Part shown: positions 51,128 through 59,216 of the stretch, one piece after another
Layout: each line of letters begins with the position of its first letter
Numbering within the stretch: the first letter of the stretch is position 1
Assembly: GCA_039817415.1 (NCBI GenBank)
Contig: JBCBVV010000016.1
Coordinates: 1-64,000, forward strand
Source: JALEFZ01 sp039817415
Lineage (GTDB): Bacteria; Bacteroidota; Bacteroidia; J057
DNA: 64,000 nucleotides
Direction of reading: 5' to 3'
Made by a program: the position numbers and the translations under genes
The notes under the pieces: generated by a model
Told to the model about the DNA's origin: nothing
What the model saw: only the letters and a program-made list of their open reading frames with translations
Database searches by the model: none

Positions 51128-54100
51128 ATGAAAAGAATACTGCTACAATTTGGGCAGGTAGCCTTGTTGCTATTGCTCATGGGGGCAACCATAATGCCTG
51201 CCTATTCCCAAAAAAGGAAGAAGAAATCCCAACCCATAGAAGCGACAAGCCCTTCCATGGATGCCTCAATATTAGAGGGATTAACTTACAGAAATATTGG
51301 TCCCTTTAGAGGAGGGCGTTCATGTGCTGTAACCGGGGTGCCGGGACATCCGAATTTGTTCTACTTTGGCTCTACCGGTGGTGGGGTTTGGAAAACGATG
51401 GATGGTGGCCAGACTTGGTCAAATATTTCTGACGGACATTTTGGAGGTTCTGTAGGTGCAGTTGCTGTAAGCGAATACGATCCCAATGTCATTTATGTGG
51501 GAGGAGGGGAAAAAACGGTAAGGGGGAATGTCTCTTATGGTTATGGAATCTGGAAGACGTTGGATGCAGGAAAGACGTGGATGCAAATGGGACTTGAGAA
51601 TAGCAGGCATGTCGGCCGCATTAGAATTCATCCTAAGAATCCAGATTTGGTTTATGCTGCGGTCATGGGAGATTTGTATAAATCTTCTGAAGAAAGAGGC
51701 GTTTATCGTTCCAAAGATGGGGGAAAAAACTGGGAGAGGATCCTATTTGCCAATGCTGATGCAGGAGCTGTTGATTTGATTCTTGATCCGACAAACCCAA
51801 GAGTACTTTACGCCTCAACTTGGAGAATCAGAAGAACACCCTATAGCCTCTCAAGTGGGGGAGAAGGATCTGCCTTATGGAAGAGTACAGATGGCGGCGA
51901 TACTTGGGAAAATCTTAGTGAAAAAAAGGGAATGCCAAAGGGGGATCTAGGAATTATAGGTATTGCTGTTTCGCCCGTAAAAAAAGATAGAGTGTGGGCC
52001 TTGGTGGAAAATAAGGACGGGGGTGTTTTCAGATCAGATGACGGGGGAGAAACCTGGCGAAAAACCAATTCTTCAAGGGCTCTTCGTCAGAGGGCTTGGT
52101 ACTACACTAGAATTTATGCAGATACTAAGGATAAAGATGTGGTATATGTGATGAACGTAAGTTATCACAAGTCCACAGATGGCGGACGAACTTTTAAGCC
52201 TAATCGTGCGCCTCATGGAGACCATCATGACTTATGGATTGCACCAGAAGATCCCAAAAGAATGATCATTGGGGATGATGGTGGGGCTCAAGTTAGTTTT
52301 GATGGTGGAGAAAACTGGAGCACATATAATAACCAACCTACAGCTCAGTTTTATCGCGTTACAACTGACAATCATTTTCCCTATAGAATTTATGCTGCCC
52401 AGCAAGATAACTCTACTGTAAGAATAGCTCACCGTAGCTTTGGAAGAACAATTGGACAGCGAGATTGGGAGTCCACGGCAGGAGGAGAAAGTGCTCATAT
52501 TGCTGTAGATCCAAACAACAATGACATTGTGTATGGAGGAAGTTATGGTGGATTCTTGACTAGAGTGGATCACAAAACCAATGGTCGAAGAGCGATTAAC
52601 GTGTGGCCTGACAATCCCATGGGGCACGGAGTAGAAGACATGAAATATAGATTTCAGTGGAATTTCCCCATTTTCTTCTCCCCTCACGATGCTAAGAAAC
52701 TCTACACAGGTTCTAATCACCTTCATATGAGTACAGATGAAGGACAAAGTTGGACAACCATTAGCCCTGATTTGACGAGAAATGATTCCTCGAAGATGAA
52801 GTCTTCAGGAGGACCTATTACCAAGGATAATACCGGTGTAGAGTACTACTGTACCATTTTTGCCGCGGTTGAATCTCCACAAGAGGAAGGTTTGATTTGG
52901 GTGGGATCAGATGATGGACTTATCCATATCACCAAAGATGGTGGAAAAAACTGGAGCAATGTAACTCCATCTAATATGCCGGAATGGATGATGATCAATA
53001 GTATTGATGTAGATCCACATCAGAAAGGTAGTGCGTACGTGGCTGGGACCATGTACAAATCTGGCGATTACAGGCCGTATCTCTACAAAACCAAGGATTA
53101 CGGTCAAACTTGGACACAAATTACCAATGGCATAAGTGATGACCATTTTACGAGAGTAGTGAGGGTAGATCCCAATAAGGAGGGCCTCCTTTATGCAGGA
53201 ACAGAATCAGGCATGTACATATCCTTTGATGATGGAGCCAATTGGCAAACCTTTCAACTCGATCTTCCCATTGTACCTATTACAGATTTGACCATCAAGA
53301 ATGACAATCTTATTGTAGCCACTCAGGGGAGAAGCCTTTGGATCATTGATGATTTGACGGTGGTTCATCAAGTAACAGAAGAATTAGCCAGCAAAGATTA
53401 TCATTTGTTCCAACCCATGCCTTCTTACAGAATGGGCGGATCAGGGAATTATAAATCTAGGACTGCAGGTCAGAACCATCCTGGAGGAGTTATGGTCCAT
53501 ATGTATCTGAAGAAAAAGCCGGCTAAGGATTCAAAAATGTCCTTGGCTTTCTATGAGAAGGACGGTGACTTGATCAAGTCATTCTCAGCCAAGGATAAGG
53601 CTGCCAAAAGATGGTTTGAAGAATTGAAGCCCGGGATTAACAGATTTCTTTGGAACATGAGGTATGAAGATGCCAAGAAATTTGAGGGAATGATCTTATG
53701 GTGGGGACAAACAACTGGTCCCATGGCTGTTCCTGGAGAATACAAAGTATGTATGACGGTCGGAGAAGATTCTATCTGGCAGAATTTTAAGATTCTTCCC
53801 AATCCGATGTCCTCTTCAACGCAGGAAGACCTACAGGCTCAGTTTGATTTTCTCATGAAAATCAGAGACAAACTCACTGAGACTCATGAGGGAATTGTAG
53901 ATATCCGTACAGTAAGAGGCCAATTCAAAAAGTTGAAGAAGGACTATGGTAAAAAAGAGGAAGCTAAGGGATTGATGAGCTTTATTCAGGAGACTGATTC
54001 CATGATGACTATTGTGGAGAAGAGTCTTTACCAGACAAAAAACCGTTCTGGACAGGACCCACTAAACTTCCCCATTCGCCTAAATAACAAACTGGCCCAT

Positions 54101-54301
54101 GTTGGTGCCCTTGAATCTGTAGGTGAATACAAACCTACCGCTCAATCTGAAGCTTTTGTCGAGGAAGTTACTGCCAAAATTGATGAACAACTGGAGAAAT
54201 GGTACGATTTGAAAGAAACGAATATTCCGAAAATCAATCAGATGATTAAGGATATGTCGCTGGATTATATCAATATGCCAGCCAAGAAGGATATGAAATA
54301 A
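51128..54301 (+). CDS. exported BNR/sortilin-type beta-propeller protein
   Basis: The 1057-residue protein has a signal peptide (MKRILLQFGQ to about 27) and at least ten Asp-box (BNR) repeats of the form S/T-x-D-G-G-x-T-W. Examples are MDGGQTW at 91-97, KDGGKNW near 196, TDGGDTW near 254, DDGGETW near 304 and FDGGENW near 391; they build one or two beta propellers resembling the Vps10/sortilin and xyloglucanase propellers. After about residue 740 comes a C-terminal beta-sandwich/helical region. Such proteins are often labelled glycosyl hydrolase in Bacteroidota, but no catalytic pair is proven here. It is flanked by its own terminator. Confidence 0.87.
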   Translation: MKRILLQFGQVALLLLLMGATIMPAYSQKRKKKSQPIEATSPSMDASILEGLTYRNIGPFRGGRSCAVTGVPGHPNLFYFGSTGGGVWKTMDGGQTWSNISDGHFGGSVGAVAVSEYDPNVIYVGGGEKTVRGNVSYGYGIWKTLDAGKTWMQMGLENSRHVGRIRIHPKNPDLVYAAVMGDLYKSSEERGVYRSKDGGKNWERILFANADAGAVDLILDPTNPRVLYASTWRIRRTPYSLSSGGEGSALWKSTDGGDTWENLSEKKGMPKGDLGIIGIAVSPVKKDRVWALVENKDGGVFRSDDGGETWRKTNSSRALRQRAWYYTRIYADTKDKDVVYVMNVSYHKSTDGGRTFKPNRAPHGDHHDLWIAPEDPKRMIIGDDGGAQVSFDGGENWSTYNNQPTAQFYRVTTDNHFPYRIYAAQQDNSTVRIAHRSFGRTIGQRDWESTAGGESAHIAVDPNNNDIVYGGSYGGFLTRVDHKTNGRRAINVWPDNPMGHGVEDMKYRFQWNFPIFFSPHDAKKLYTGSNHLHMSTDEGQSWTTISPDLTRNDSSKMKSSGGPITKDNTGVEYYCTIFAAVESPQEEGLIWVGSDDGLIHITKDGGKNWSNVTPSNMPEWMMINSIDVDPHQKGSAYVAGTMYKSGDYRPYLYKTKDYGQTWTQITNGISDDHFTRVVRVDPNKEGLLYAGTESGMYISFDDGANWQTFQLDLPIVPITDLTIKNDNLIVATQGRSLWIIDDLTVVHQVTEELASKDYHLFQPMPSYRMGGSGNYKSRTAGQNHPGGVMVHMYLKKKPAKDSKMSLAFYEKDGDLIKSFSAKDKAAKRWFEELKPGINRFLWNMRYEDAKKFEGMILWWGQTTGPMAVPGEYKVCMTVGEDSIWQNFKILPNPMSSSTQEDLQAQFDFLMKIRDKLTETHEGIVDIRTVRGQFKKLKKDYGKKEEAKGLMSFIQETDSMMTIVEKSLYQTKNRSGQDPLNFPIRLNNKLAHVGALESVGEYKPTAQSEAFVEEVTAKIDEQLEKWYDLKETNIPKINQMIKDMSLDYINMPAKKDMK

Positions 54302-54317
54302 GCATATAATTGATCAT

Positions 54318-54355
54318 AAAAAGGGAAGGAGATCGAAAGGTTTTCTTCCCTTTTT
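54318..54355 (+). terminator. terminator of the BNR-repeat gene
   Basis: AAAAAGGGAAG (54318-54328) pairs with CTTCCCTTTTT (54345-54355) around a 16-base loop, 17 bases after the stop. Confidence 0.85.
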
Positions 54356-54469
54356 CATTTCCATGCAATCAAAGCATGCAAAAATTGAGTTAATACCTTG
54401 AAAATCTGCTATTATCCTGACAATTTGTGTTTATCAAATTTTGAACACAACTGAATAAAAATACGTGAG

Positions 54470-55024
54470 ATGAATCTACGATCCATTTTAATCCTACTTA
54501 TTTCATTTTCTCTTTTCCTTGTTTCCTGTGAAAACGCTGCTTCTGAAGGCAGCGTAGAGGATTTGAAGAAAAAATATGAGAAACTAAGTCTAGATAAGAA
54601 TACCAAGCCGGAAGAACTAAGAGGCGCTATGGTGGACTTAGCAGCTGCTTATGAAAGAGAAGCTTCTAGTCAGGAAGGGGAAGCACAAGCAGAATACCTG
54701 TATAAGTCTGCGGAATTATATGAAGGATTCGGAGGGGATATCAACAAGGCTCTTGAGATTTATGACAAAATTATGGCTGATTTTCCAGATGCCAAAAGAG
54801 CGGGCGATGCATTATTTAAGAAGGGATTCCTGTATAATGAAAAATTAAAAGACCTTGAAAAGGCACGTGCTGCCTATGAATTGTTCATAGAAAAATACCC
54901 AAATAGTGATTTGGTAGACGATGCAAAGGACGAGATAAAATTTTTGGGATTGACTCCTGAGGAGATTTTTGAGATAATCCAGCAAAAGCAAGACTCTTTG
55001 CAGTCGGGTGACTCTATCCAATAA
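54470..55024 (+). CDS. TPR lipoprotein
   Basis: The 184-residue product has a lipoprotein signal with lipobox LVSC (Cys about 20) followed by Glu-Asn. Two or three tetratricopeptide-like helical pairs come next (AALEIYDKIM-type pattern: NKALEIYDKIMADFPDAKRAG, then ARAAYELFIEKYPNSDLVDDA), ending in a polar tail. The repeat layout is like the BamD/YbgF class of envelope TPR proteins, so a scaffolding role at the outer membrane is plausible. A terminator follows directly. Confidence 0.85.
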   Translation: MNLRSILILLISFSLFLVSCENAASEGSVEDLKKKYEKLSLDKNTKPEELRGAMVDLAAAYEREASSQEGEAQAEYLYKSAELYEGFGGDINKALEIYDKIMADFPDAKRAGDALFKKGFLYNEKLKDLEKARAAYELFIEKYPNSDLVDDAKDEIKFLGLTPEEIFEIIQQKQDSLQSGDSIQ

Positions 55025-55031
55025 TTGTATT

Positions 55032-55073
55032 AAAAAGGAACAACGATTTCGGGGCTTTATCGTTTTCCTTTTT
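55032..55073 (+). terminator. terminator after the TPR lipoprotein gene
   Basis: An outer stem AAAAAGGAA (55032-55040) with TTCCTTTTT (55065-55073) encloses an inner stem AACGAT (55042-55047) with ATCGTT (55059-55064), forming one long hairpin with an internal bulge. Confidence 0.85.
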
Positions 55074-55086
55074 GAAACCCAATTTT

Positions 55087-55818
55087 ATGAACATCAGAAT
55101 TCCAATTTTATCCCTACTTCTCCTTGCCATCACGGTAGTAGCCTGCGACCAGGAAACCTACGAACAGCCCATTCCTGACAAGCGCTACTTTTATAGGTTT
55201 ATTAACCTGAATCCTAACCTTGATCCTGTTGATGTTAGGGTGAGGACGATAGACGATGTGAAGTGGTTGGCATATGATGTTAAATTTGAAAAAGCAGAAC
55301 CTACTGATGGATTTAGTTCCGTTCTCATTCCATTGGATACTTTGGAAAGAGATACCTCTGAATTCGTTTTCATTGACATCATTGATCACAGGACCAAAGA
55401 AAGTGTGGTACCGCCACTAGAATTGGGAACAATTGGAGATAGGAAAGCAGACTTTCCGACGACCATTATGTTGATTGACAGTTTTGGCAAACCATTTAGA
55501 GTTGCTAGAATTGAAGATTACGAAACGCCTACAAATGGAACTGCAGGCATAAGATTTGTCAATGTAAACAGTCAGTATATTTCTGTTTCCCTTGTGGTAA
55601 AAAACGATACAACCTCTATAGACCAGTACAACTTCCTGACCTACTCTCCTTTTGAATATGTCAAGGCAGGAACAAGAACTATCTATTATAAGAATGATAT
55701 TACTGGGGCAGTAATTGATTCCATTTCGAATATCAATTTATCTGCAGGAAGAATATATAGTTTTTACATGGGCCAGAAAGGCACAAGTACCGTAGTGGGT
55801 TATGAAAAATTATTCTAA
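55087..55818 (+). CDS. DUF4397-like lipoprotein
   Basis: A 243-residue lipoprotein whose signal ends VVACDQ. The mature part contains two beta-sandwich-like repeats of the DUF4397 type, the second with GIRFVNVNSQYISVSLVV and a terminal GRIYSFYMGQKGTSTVVGY. DUF4397 modules occur in Bacteroidota envelope proteins of unknown role. The ATG at 55087 is used; the frame could start at a TTG at 55072. It overlaps the next gene by 17 bases and heads a four-gene cluster. Confidence 0.72.
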   Translation: MNIRIPILSLLLLAITVVACDQETYEQPIPDKRYFYRFINLNPNLDPVDVRVRTIDDVKWLAYDVKFEKAEPTDGFSSVLIPLDTLERDTSEFVFIDIIDHRTKESVVPPLELGTIGDRKADFPTTIMLIDSFGKPFRVARIEDYETPTNGTAGIRFVNVNSQYISVSLVVKNDTTSIDQYNFLTYSPFEYVKAGTRTIYYKNDITGAVIDSISNINLSAGRIYSFYMGQKGTSTVVGYEKLF

Positions 55819-56479
55819 CATCTGGAGTCCTCTGGGATTCCTAATCCTACTTCTCTTTTCAACTTTGGGTAACGGAGCTTTTGCGCAGCAAAATAGAGCT
55901 TGGTTTAGCAGAGTCATGGTAGGTGTAAATTTCCTCAATCTGGATGAGGCAGATGAAATTTTCGTTGATGAAGGCCTTAATGAGATTGGAAGTAATTTTT
56001 TCACTTTGGGTCTAGGATTTGAGCAAAGATTTAATCGTCTTGTTCTCGGTCTGGATTCATATAATTATATGATTAGGGGGAACTCGCTTGACTATTTTTC
56101 CCCGGTTATTTCATACCACTACGCCATTTTCAAAACAGGCCTTATTGTCTACAGAAAGGAAAAAGAATTAAGTGTCTATCCCAGTGTCGGAATCGGTGGA
56201 GGAAGGGTAGGAATCAGGTTAGTTGATTTAGGTGAGCCTGCCTTAAAGAGAGGATCAGCCTTAGGAAATACGCTTGAGTACGCCATTAACGTTAAGAAAT
56301 ATAGTATCCTGTCTGAAGAGAAAGGATATTATGTAGAAACTGGATTTACTTTGGGTTATAACCAAAGTTTTGGAGATAATTGGGTAGTTTCTGGCCTTAC
56401 GGATGATTCGACAGGCCTTGTCGCAAGACCAGATGGAATCTTCTTCCGCCTTACCCTCGGAATGGGAAGATGGAAATAA
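55802..56479 (+). CDS. outer-membrane beta-barrel protein
   Basis: A 225-residue product with a signal peptide (hydrophobic run about 12-26, ending AFAQ) and alternating hydrophobic strands rich in Tyr, Phe and Gly, ending in RLTLGMGRWK. It looks like a small eight- or ten-strand outer-membrane barrel. The overlap with the DUF4397-like gene and the nine-base gap to the sugar transferase gene suggest one transcript. No specific family is recognised. Confidence 0.72.
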   Translation: MKNYSNIWSPLGFLILLLFSTLGNGAFAQQNRAWFSRVMVGVNFLNLDEADEIFVDEGLNEIGSNFFTLGLGFEQRFNRLVLGLDSYNYMIRGNSLDYFSPVISYHYAIFKTGLIVYRKEKELSVYPSVGIGGGRVGIRLVDLGEPALKRGSALGNTLEYAINVKKYSILSEEKGYYVETGFTLGYNQSFGDNWVVSGLTDDSTGLVARPDGIFFRLTLGMGRWK

Positions 56480-56488
56480 TTATACTAC

Positions 56489-57079
56489 ATGGCTTTTAGG
56501 ATAAGAGATATTGTCATTTCCAGCTTGCTCCTGCTCCTCTTATTCCCACTCATCATTTTAATGACTATTGCCTTATGGATCACGCAGGGTAAAGCCTTTT
56601 TCATCCAGAAAAGACCGGGCTTGAACCAAAAGCCATTCCTTCTCATAAAATTTTCTACTCTTTATGATGCTGCCGAAGGAGTAGATGAAGCTGAGCGCCA
56701 ACAAGATCGACTGACGCCATTAGGAGGTTTTCTCAGAAAATACTCCCTTGATGAACTCCCACAGCTATGGAATGTGCTGAAGGGAGACCTCAGTTTAGTT
56801 GGCCCTCGTCCTTTATTGATGGATTATCTCCCTCTTTACACAGCGCACGAATTGCGACGCCATGAGGTTATGCCTGGAATTACGGGTTGGGCTCAAATTC
56901 ATGGGAGAAATTCCATCCCTTTTAAACGAAGATTTGAGCTGGACCTATGGTACGTAAATCATAAAACATTTTGGCTAGATCTCAAGATCTTGGGCATGAC
57001 CTTTGGACGAGTAATGAAAAAAGAGGGTGTTTATTCAGACGAATTTACCACCTCTCCTCGTTTTGATGGTACGAACTGA
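56489..57079 (+). CDS. monotopic sugar-phosphate transferase (bacterial sugar transferase family)
   Basis: The 196-residue protein has the small PglC-like form of Bac_transf enzymes, which transfer a sugar phosphate from a nucleotide sugar to polyprenyl phosphate and so start synthesis of a glycan. An N-terminal hydrophobic re-entrant segment covers about 8-31. The motifs KFSTL (54-58; usually KFRTM), SLDELPQ (86-92) with the catalytic Asp-Glu pair, and LVGPRP (103-108) are present, and GITGWAQIHGRN closes the core. No glycosyltransferase or flippase genes follow, so the glycan is unknown. The gene sits between an outer-membrane barrel and a secreted protease. Confidence 0.9.
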   Translation: MAFRIRDIVISSLLLLLLFPLIILMTIALWITQGKAFFIQKRPGLNQKPFLLIKFSTLYDAAEGVDEAERQQDRLTPLGGFLRKYSLDELPQLWNVLKGDLSLVGPRPLLMDYLPLYTAHELRRHEVMPGITGWAQIHGRNSIPFKRRFELDLWYVNHKTFWLDLKILGMTFGRVMKKEGVYSDEFTTSPRFDGTN

Positions 57080-57100
57080 GGACACAAATCCCGATTAATC

Positions 57101-59134
57101 ATGCGCTACATCTTACTATGCCTGTTATTGGCCAGCCTTCAAGCTTGGTCACAAAACAATGTCAGCAGTACATACGGTTTTGTTCACACACCCAAAGGCC
57201 GACTTCATATGTTGGTCATCTTCGTACGCTACACCAATGCAGATTTGATGCCTGGTCAACCCGCCTGGCCTAATGTTACCAAAGAAGGAGAGCTTCCTGT
57301 TTTTGCCACAGGCAATTGTAATCGTTTGTTTGACTCAGATCCCTCCTGTTTAGATAGACCAGATCATCAACATAACCTCACCGAATACTTCTATGTAAAT
57401 TCGGGTGGGACCTACATGGTAACCGCAGATATTTATCCTGTTCAAGTTCCTGTTACTTATCTATCTCCTAAGGGAAGTAATTATTATTCCAGTTACATGC
57501 AGATGAATCAGGAAGCTGTAAACTGGATCAAGGAAAATGACCCTGATTTCGATTGGTCGAAGTATGATCAGCGAACCAATAAGCCAAGGTTTCGATCAGA
57601 TAATAGTAAGTCAGAACCAGATGGGCTGTTGGATTATGTGATGTTTAATCATCGTGCCCCAGGCTCAAATGGATTTGGGAATCCTGGCAACCTGAAGGTT
57701 CCAGATACCAAACTCATCATCAATACTGGGCATACAGCTTGTACCAATTATGCAGATCCCAAGCACAATTGGCTCTACATCACTCATGAGATGGCGCATA
57801 ACTTTTATCGATGTCCGCATCAGATGGGAGCTAACACGGCAGACGGGGATAAGTATTATGTTCAGAAAGGCTGGGGCATGATGGCGGCATGGCATGCTCC
57901 TTTTGCAACTGCGAATGCATGGGAAGCGTGGTGGCTAGGTTGGATAGAAGCAAGGGAAATCAAGGAAAACGGGGTGTATAAGCTCAAGGATTATCTCACC
58001 GATCGAGATGTAATCAGAATTCCCATTCCGGGAAGTAAAGACTATTTGTGGATTGAAAACCATCAGAAAAAGAATTTTTGGGATAATAAGTTATTCTACC
58101 AGGATTCTGCTAAGCTTCAACCTGACGTAGAGGAAGGATTGTACATGTATGTGGTCTCAGGAATGAGTAATGATAGGAACAAGCCCTATTTAAGCCCCTT
58201 TGAAGTAAGGCATGTTAATTCCATTAGAATGTATAATGGAGAGGGGAACTATGATTATGTCAGTACAGATGCCACGAAGATGGGGTGGAGGGTGTTTAGA
58301 AAGGAGAAAATTAATCCCTTTGCAGGACAAAATGACTTTCAGTTTATCAAAGCAGATTTAGACAAGAGTGGTTCTATTTGCGCCCCTTTCATGCATGGGA
58401 ATAACGATGGCAAATCCTGTGATCAAATCGATATGTGGGCGGAAGAAATTGAAGGCGACTATGTGTTGACCTATGGGAATACAGGAAATGGAGGTGATGC
58501 CTTAAATGAAGGAGATGAAGTAGGCCTTTCTGGCTTATTTCCCATTACCAATTATCCTAGTTATCAGCCCAAAAGAGATAGTCTTGGAGCATATCTTGTC
58601 AACGGAATCAGCATTAAAGTGCTCAGGAGATTCAGAGATGGGAGTTATGAATTAGATGTCAAATTTGACAACTGGAAAGTTCGCAATGAACAGAGGTGGT
58701 GTGGAACCCTGAAATTGATTGAATCTGATGATCCATTAGGGAAGGAATATCTTGAGGTCATGCCAAAGGGGAAGATTAATATGGAATTAAGTGGGACACC
58801 TAACAGGAGCGCCATTCATCCCCAAACAGGCACTTTTGCCGCCCCCACCCAATTGGTTCTACCATCAGGAAGAGGACTAAAGGTTCATAAAAAGGCTACC
58901 TTAACACTGGATAAAAACAGTATCATTCGTCTAAAAGGGAACAGTGAATTGGTCCTCATGAAGGGATCAACCTTAGATCTACAAGGGAAAATAATTCTGG
59001 AAGGAAAGTCTAGGCTTATTATCCAAAAAGGAGCAAAGGTAAAATTGACCAGTGGAAGTCTAATCTATCGTGATAAAAAACAATTAGTAGGAAATGCTAT
59101 TCCCAAAATTTTGAAACAAAACTATCACGATTGA
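57101..59134 (+). CDS. exported M6-like metalloprotease with C-terminal beta-strand repeats
   Basis: The 677-residue product has a signal peptide (MRYILLCLLLASLQAWSQ). A gluzincin-type motif HEMAH lies at 229-233, in the context THEMAHNFYRC of the immune-inhibitor-A (M6) family. An upstream block with VRYTNADLMPGQ and a FYVNSGGTYMV segment also fits M6. The C-terminal 70 residues consist of short repeated strands (SELVLMKGSTLDLQGKIIL) of a beta-solenoid type, possibly a surface anchor or adhesive tail. It lies 21 bases after the sugar transferase gene. Substrates are unknown. Confidence 0.82.
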   Translation: MRYILLCLLLASLQAWSQNNVSSTYGFVHTPKGRLHMLVIFVRYTNADLMPGQPAWPNVTKEGELPVFATGNCNRLFDSDPSCLDRPDHQHNLTEYFYVNSGGTYMVTADIYPVQVPVTYLSPKGSNYYSSYMQMNQEAVNWIKENDPDFDWSKYDQRTNKPRFRSDNSKSEPDGLLDYVMFNHRAPGSNGFGNPGNLKVPDTKLIINTGHTACTNYADPKHNWLYITHEMAHNFYRCPHQMGANTADGDKYYVQKGWGMMAAWHAPFATANAWEAWWLGWIEAREIKENGVYKLKDYLTDRDVIRIPIPGSKDYLWIENHQKKNFWDNKLFYQDSAKLQPDVEEGLYMYVVSGMSNDRNKPYLSPFEVRHVNSIRMYNGEGNYDYVSTDATKMGWRVFRKEKINPFAGQNDFQFIKADLDKSGSICAPFMHGNNDGKSCDQIDMWAEEIEGDYVLTYGNTGNGGDALNEGDEVGLSGLFPITNYPSYQPKRDSLGAYLVNGISIKVLRRFRDGSYELDVKFDNWKVRNEQRWCGTLKLIESDDPLGKEYLEVMPKGKINMELSGTPNRSAIHPQTGTFAAPTQLVLPSGRGLKVHKKATLTLDKNSIIRLKGNSELVLMKGSTLDLQGKIILEGKSRLIIQKGAKVKLTSGSLIYRDKKQLVGNAIPKILKQNYHD

Positions 59135-59216
59135 AAACTTTATATACACGCTTGATAATTTCCAGCTTTTTAACTGTCCTTCCATTAAGGGATTGCCGAT
59201 ATTTCAGTTCTCCTAT

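Noticed and set aside
52232..52747. 171-residue open frame opposite the BNR-repeat gene
   Set aside because: The Asp-box repeats on the plus strand explain the open antisense frame; its product has no recognisable domain or start signals.
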